Notes under the pieces: model-generated | Seen by the model: the letters and a program-made list of their open reading frames with translations, nothing else | What the model was told of the DNA's origin: nothing | Databases searched by the model: none | Source: Leucosporidium creatinivorum | Lineage: Eukaryota > Basidiomycota > Microbotryomycetes > Leucosporidiales > Leucosporidiaceae | Assembly: GCA_001600635.1 (NCBI GenBank) | Contig: BCKL01000038.1 | Coordinates: 1-64,000 of the forward strand | Direction: 5' to 3' | DNA length: 64,000 nt | Shown: one piece after another, positions 57,094 through 64,000 of the stretch | Layout of the letters: every line of letters begins with the position of its first letter | How positions within the stretch are numbered: the first letter of the stretch is position 1 | Translations under genes and position numbers: made by a program

Positions 57094-57296
57094 AGTGAAA
57101 GCGATGAGGTTGAAAGGTAAGAAGCGAGCTGGCCCTGGGCTCGAGGACTTGGTCGCGGTGGCCTGGTTGAGGACTTAGAAACGGCGCGATCTGCCCTCGC
57201 TGCCTCTCTCCCTTCGTCCTCTTCTTCGCTTGCCTGGCTCGTCTTCGCTTTCCGCCTCGGCCGTTCAGTCTGTAGCGGATCACACTCTACAGCAGC
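57094..57296. promoter_or_regulatory. Short bidirectional promoter (CCT6 / VPS74)
   Basis: Only 203 nt separate the two start codons, so both 5' leaders and promoters must fit or overlap here. It is pyrimidine-rich on the plus strand (about 57195-57245). No TATA box is obvious. Confidence 0.6.
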
Positions 57297-59140
57297 ATGG
57301 CCTCTTCTGCCCAGTCCGGACTCTCTCGTCGTCGAGGCGGCGCCGCCTCTTCTCCCGCCAACAACGGCTCGGGGGGCCCAACCTCTCCCTCGCTCGGCTC
57401 GGCCAACCAGCAGAGCGGCTCGTACCTCTCTTCTGCCTCCAACTCATCTCGGCCCACCACGCCGCAACAACCTACAGGACACAAGGTCGCTTACGATGAG
57501 CGGGACATGGAATCTGGCGAGGACCGCATCATGCCCAAGCTCACCCTGATGGAGGAGGTTCTCTTGCTCGGTTTGAAGGATAAGCAGGTCAGTTCTATCA
57601 CCCTACTCTGCTACAGCAGCTGGCTGCACCTCCGCACCTCCAAATCGCCCTCGAAACCGCACTTCCACGACGCCCACCAAGGCCAGGCGCGTCGGAGGGT
57701 TCCAACAACGCGTTCATCGTCTTCGGAAAGCGCTACAGGCGTGGCGATCTACGCATGGGACAGCTGTACATCCTGCACAGGCTGCAGCTTCCTCTCGGCG
57801 ACTCCAACGCGCTTTCTCGGGGGGTCGTGTGTTTGTCGGAGGGGCTCAAGCTCACGCGTTTCTTGCGAGAGGATAAGCTGCTGACCTACAGCTTTGGCTT
57901 GCGCGGACTATAGGGCTACCTCTCTTTTTGGAACGACAACATCTCCTACACTCTTCGCGGCTGCATCATCATCGAGCTCGCCCTCCGTCACCGAATCGCT
58001 ATGGTCAGGGATCCCAACCGGAGACGGTTCCCTCTAGCAGACCGGTGAGTTTTTTAGCAATTGCTTTGCTTCTTTGCGCACCGCTGACCTTTCTCGCTCC
58101 TCCTTCGCCCTTCGTCCTCGATCTCTCGCTGTTTGTGCTGCGACTCCCCTTCCTCCTCCGCAGGTACATCGAAGTCATCGACGAGCGACTTACGGGCGAG
58201 GTGCTACTGGATGAGGCGCTCAAGATGATGAAGGTGTCGGAAAGGATGAGCGTGGGGACTTGGATTGATCTCATGTCGGGTGAGTTGAGACTGCTTGAAG
58301 CGGAGGAGATGAGATCGGCGTTTCGCAGAGAGAAGGGCGGGCGAGCCCTACTCTGCTACAAGATATACTTGACTGACCATCTCTCTCCCACGCACCAACA
58401 GGCGAGACATGGAACGTCATGAAGATCGGCTACCAACTCAAGCAAGTCCGAGAACGTCTCGCCAAAGGGCTCGTCGACAAAGGCGTCCTCCGCACCGAAA
58501 AGCGCAACTTCCTCCTCTTCGACATGGCGACCCACCCCGTCTCGGACCCGACCTTCAAAGACGACGTCCTGCGCCGCACTCTCGGTCTCCTCACCGCCCG
58601 CACCGCCGCCGTCCCGACGTCCAACCTCTACGGCGAGCAAGTTCGCTACCGTACCATTCGCGCAGTCACGATGGTCTGCGCCGCCTTCGCCGCTAATGTA
58701 CTGGAGAACGCGCTGGTCCACTTGGGGTACGATGCGAGGGAGGGAGCGTTCGCCAAGTGCGACGAATTGTTGGCTGAGTACTCGCAGTGGCCGTTTGGCG
58801 CTGTGAGGGGGAATGGAGGGGCGGGGATTGGGACGGGAACGAGTGCGGCGGCGGCCGAGAGTGCCAATTTGGCGGAGATTAATCGGTTGGCGAGGGGAGA
58901 GTTGGGCGCCGAGGGCGGCGGAGAGGCGCAGGCGCAGGTCGAGTTGCATATGGAGATTGTGGCGGCCGTACTGTCGGTTTACTCGAGGTGCGTTTTGAGC
59001 CTGCTTCCCTTTGTGTGAGCCCGAGCTGATCTTGCTTCTCGCCCTTCGCCTTCCTTCCTTCCTCGCTCGTTCTCCCTCCCACCCTGCCCGCCGCCCATCA
59101 ACCTCGTTCTTCATCAATCAGGATGGACTCCCTCATCTAA
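57297..59140 (+). CDS. VPS74: Golgi phosphatidylinositol-4-phosphate effector Vps74 (GOLPH3/GPP34)
   Basis: Starts [20 protein letters not shown], a Ser/Arg-rich tail with an RRR patch near the N-terminus, as in GOLPH3 proteins. The GPP34 domain runs from [19 protein letters not shown] joined to [20 protein letters not shown], through [58 protein letters not shown] and [20 protein letters not shown] to [20 protein letters not shown], and ends SRMDSLI. It binds PI4P on Golgi membranes and retains glycosyltransferases in COPI vesicles. A Gly/Ala/Ser-rich insertion ([18 protein letters not shown]) sits before the last helices. The first intron (57588-57913, 326 nt) is long for this region and has no recognisable cassette exon. 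Confidence 0.95.
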
Positions 59141-59679
59141 ACCTCCCAGTCGACTACCGCGACCGAATGTAGAAGAGGGCCTCCCAGCTTGTCGAGCGCC
59201 GAGGTTTGTGTGAGGGGCGCTGGGGGCGAAGGGATTCTGCTGCTGTGCTTGTGTAGATATAATTTCGTGTAAGAGAGGGCGATGGGTCGTGCTTGACGTG
59301 GAACGGACCGAGGAAGGGAGAACTGAGAGTGCCGAGGGCGTGGATTATGGGATACGGTCGAAAGAAGAGCACGATGCGATGCCTGCGTGGCGTGAGCATG
59401 TTGCTCTATTAGAGGTAGGTATTCGTCGGCAGAGGCTTTGCCTAGAGGCAAGGCGAGTGACGATCTGAAGCGCTTGGCAGGAGCTCAGCCAGGGTTCGGC
59501 GAAGCTTGCGAAAAGGACGTTTGCTCTCGCTCAAAGATTCTATTCAACCTCTTGGAGCTCGTAATAAAGTCTATTTCTACTATTCTGTATCACGGCGCCT
59601 ACGTCTACGACTCGGCTGCCCTGCTTTCTCTCGCTCTGCGATCGCTCGCGCCGCCTGCGACTCTCCCTCTGCTCACACT
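59141..59679. other. Convergent intergenic region
   Basis: Lies between the 3' ends of VPS74 and the asparaginase gene. No protein-like frame; AT-richer near 59560-59600. Confidence 0.5.
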
Positions 59680-61515
<1,836 letters not shown>

Positions 61516-62229
61516 CCTGAACAAACGAGTGAGGAGTAAGAAGGAAAGAGGGAAAGAGAAGTCCAGCACCCTAGAAGTTCTGTGGAACCGTTCGGAGGCC
61601 ACCTCGGCGGGCGGCTCGCGAGTCGTTATCAGACTCCGATGCCAAGGCGAGCACGAGCCAAGCTAGTGTTGTACGTGATCGCAGCGGGAAGTGCTTCAGG
61701 TGACCTGCTGTAAGAATGTGCAGCCGAGCCAAAGAAGGGCCAAAGATGGCTTCAAGGGGTCCAGCCACCATCGCCGAGCCTTGCTCTCGAGACCTGAGGT
61801 GCAGGCTGAGCTCTACAGACAAAGGAGGAGTATTGCGATAGGCGAGAAACTGGAGAATGTGACCCTTATCGGCGAGGAAAGTCTCAACCGCTCCAAGCGC
61901 GAAGCTCGGCCGATCGTGCTCAGCACCTTCTTACCCAGCTGCAGAGCCGACGGCAGTCTGCTGGTTATTCCACTCGCTCGATAACGAATGTGGACTGGTG
62001 TGCGGACGCGCAGCTGCTTGCATGGACGACCCGATGCCCTGCAGAACTGAGGCGACTCGCGACGAGCGAGCGTGATTCGAGCGCGACTGACTCCGTTGGG
62101 CTTGCTGCAGGACGAGGGAGGTCGGCTGTAGGCGAGCAGGGCAGCACAAGATCAAGAGCAGCACAGAAGCAGCTGAAGCCTGTCATGGGCTCCGGGAAGT
62201 CGAAGGAGAAGGAGCAGCGGAGGCGGCCT
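61516..62229. promoter_or_regulatory. Divergent intergenic region up to the inverted repeat
   Basis: 714 nt between the asparaginase start and the edge of the right inverted-repeat arm. A frame open from 61990 runs into the DCAF-like copy, but the left copy has nothing equivalent, so it is taken as chance. Confidence 0.45.
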
Positions 62230-64000
62230 CTTGCTCTCCTTCGCTCATCTCGGCGCTCACTTAGCATCAAGGGCGGCGGCCCAGCAGGACCTGTCCAGCT
62301 ACAGAAGCCATTCGCTGCTCTCCCTCGTCACTCCTACAACACTCGACTACAGCTTCCAACGATGTGGGCTCCACTCGAACCCAACAGCAACAGCTTCCTC
62401 GAGTTACTGTCGCTCTCGCTGGCTCCGCCGAATCGCCCGGTGAAGCAGCTGTACAACAACATACTCGCTGCACCTTCCTGGCCTCCTCGCCTATCTCTGC
62501 TCGCTACTCTAGGCGACCCGCATCCGACTACCAGCGGCCATCGAGTCGCTCGCGAGGCTTGGGGCAGTACAGGCTGTGTCAACGCTCTGGATTGGGAGTT
62601 GGGAGGAGAGGGAAGGCTGGCGAGTGCGGGAGACGATACCAAGTGAGCTTCAGATGCAGCTGCCGAGCGCTGTGGTCGCTACCAGCGATGGAGCTAGTAG
62701 AGCCGAGGGAAGCATAGTACAGCCTGGCTAACCATCTTTACCGACCTGCAGAATCTGCATCTGGAAGCCAGGGGTTGACTCGTTCACCAGCAATGACTCG
62801 GCGACCGCTCCTTCGCTTCATCTCGGCTTGACCGAGGTCATCGACACGGGTGCGCTTCAGCAGGGACATGAGGTACATCAGAGCTGATTCTCTGTCTATA
62901 GGACACCGCGCCAACATCTTCAGCGTCAAGTGGGCTCCCTACAACCCGACTCGGCTCTTCTCCTGCGCCGGCGATTCGACCGTACGTCTCACAGCTCGCT
63001 GCGTGCAGGCTTCTCGCTGACCGCCACATACCACAGGTCCGCGTCTACGATTTCTCTCTCGCCCGTAACCCTGCTCTCAGCTCGTCCACTGTCTTTCAAT
63101 CCTCGTCGGACTCGGCGCACCCACCTTGGACTCATCATGAAGCTGCTTCGGCGTGCACTCGAGTTCTCCGCTGCCACACCAGCCGAGTCAAACGAGTTGC
63201 TACTGAGACCTCGCCCGACGTCTTTCTCACCTGCAGCGAGGATGGGACAGTGAGGTGCGCCAATGCTCGACCTCGCCTTCTTATCGCCGAGACTGATCTC
63301 TTCGCTTCCCTCTCAACAGGCAACACGACCTGCGCACGACCCACACCTGTCGTCAACCAGGGTTGCGAAGTGACGAAGCTGCGTGTGGTCCACCGCTCGT
63401 CGAGTACGATGGCCTCTCCCTGTACTCGCTCAGCGTCTCCAAGCTTCGGCCTCACCTCTTCGTCGTCGCCGGGACTGCACCTCACGCCTTCCTTCGTGAG
63501 TTGAAGCTCATACCTCACCACGCTGAGGCTGGTAGCTGACCCTCACTCTGCAGACGACCGCCGCATGCTTCGACAGCCGATGAAGCGAGACTGGGGCGTC
63601 GAGGCGAACGACAAGGATCTCACTCAATGCGTGCGCAGGTTCGGCGTGCCCAAGAAGGAGGGAGCAGGAGAGGTGAGCTATTCTGCATTAAAACTCAGGC
63701 TTAAGCTGACTCTTCACGAGCTGTAGATCACCAACCACGTCGTCGCGACCAAGCTCTCCGGCGCCAAACCTCGCGACCTTCTCGTCTCGTACTCGGGAGC
63801 AGGCGTCTTCCTCTTCGACACGGATGCAGATCCTCATGTCCCTCCCGAACCCGTCGTTAAGCCATCTACACCCGCGGCAAAGGAGACCGAGAGCGGCGAC
63901 GCTCTGCTGGGCAGCGATGGCGAGTCCAACGAGTCGCGCTCGACTGTGCCCGGGAAGAGGCCGAGGGAGGAAGACAGTCCACGCCGAGGATCATCTCCCT
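62230..64000 (+). repeat. Right arm of the long inverted repeat (continues past the window)
   Basis: Matches the reverse complement of 36363-38135 with only scattered substitutions and a few small indels. The left boundary is sharp at about 62230; the right boundary is not reached by 64000. Confidence 0.88.
62362..64000 (+). CDS. DCAF-like WD40 protein, right copy (3' end off the window)
   Basis: Reads MWAPLEPNSNSFLELLSLSL, LDWELGGEGRLASAGDDTK, ICIWKPGVDSFTSNDSATAP, HRANIFSVKWAPYNPTRLFS, RVYDFSLARNPALSSSTVFQ, SPDVFLTCSEDGTVR, QHDLRTTHTC and ITNHVVATKLSGAKPRDLLV, up to PGKRPREEDSPRRGSSP at the window end. It is nearly the same protein as the left copy, with a few substitutions (P to L and M to L in the first exon; LV-SN to LA-RN after RVYD). 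Intron positions and splice sites are kept, so the visible part looks functional. Role as for the left copy: candidate DDB1-CUL4 substrate receptor. Confidence 0.82.

Noticed and set aside
57588-57913. Cassette exon or nested gene in the long VPS74 intron
   Set aside because: The frames inside are not protein-like, and direct joining of the flanking exons gives the normal GOLPH3 sequence.
61990-62361. N-terminal extension of the right DCAF-like copy
   Set aside because: Sequence before 62230 is not shared with the left copy and has no domain, so the in-frame opening is taken as chance.

Overview
The window looks like nuclear DNA of a basidiomycete yeast, most likely a Pucciniomycotina/Microbotryomycetes relative (Rhodotorula-like). 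That placement is an inference from high GC, genes broken by many 50-90 nt introns (GTGAGT-type donors, GCTGAC-type branch sites), long Ser/Pro-rich tails and the mix of conserved genes. No rRNA, tRNA, CRISPR array, retroelement or DNA transposon was recognised by eye. Single ambiguous bases (N) lie at 266, 310, 685, in 808-838, and at 34104 and 34227, so isolated frame problems may be assembly errors.

Layout. 1-15 kb: a partial Zn2Cys6 regulator, a large Ser/Pro-rich protein, an SRSF1/Npl3-type SR splicing factor with a 705-nt intron, a large unknown protein with a frame break, and a smaller unknown protein. 15-25 kb: a Zn2Cys6 protein, the CAF-1 subunit CAC2, two tandem paralogues of an unrecognised family, and a zinc-ribbon protein that may be an Rpr2/Rpp21 RNase P/MRP subunit. 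25-35.5 kb: BRO1, then three small Zn2Cys6 proteins around a four-helix membrane protein. 35.6-48 kb: a DCAF-like WD40 gene, a membrane-anchored GH71 alpha-1,3-glucanase, KGD1 (2-oxoglutarate dehydrogenase E1) and a fifth small Zn2Cys6 protein. 48-62 kb: dynactin p25, an amino-acid permease, a small membrane protein, CCT6 head-to-head with VPS74 (GOLPH3), and a secreted L-asparaginase. 62.2-64 kb: a second, inverted, roughly 97% identical copy of the DCAF-like gene, cut by the window end.

The conserved genes are ordinary housekeeping genes (splicing, chromatin assembly, ESCRT, TCA cycle, dynactin, chaperonin, Golgi). No operon-like logic is visible beyond shared promoters and convergent ends. 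The unusual content is structural. Five small regulators share a zinc-cluster signature, and their clusters are cut by introns at matching positions, with coding microexons of 5, 5 and 9 nt. An inverted duplication brackets about 24 kb. A tandem duplication at the GH71/KGD1 convergent junction appears to have removed the GH71 stop codon. Two genes have an intron inside or directly after the start codon. A short TCGGCG/CGCCGA motif recurs in many introns. Exon boundaries were read by eye from splice consensus, frame and family similarity.
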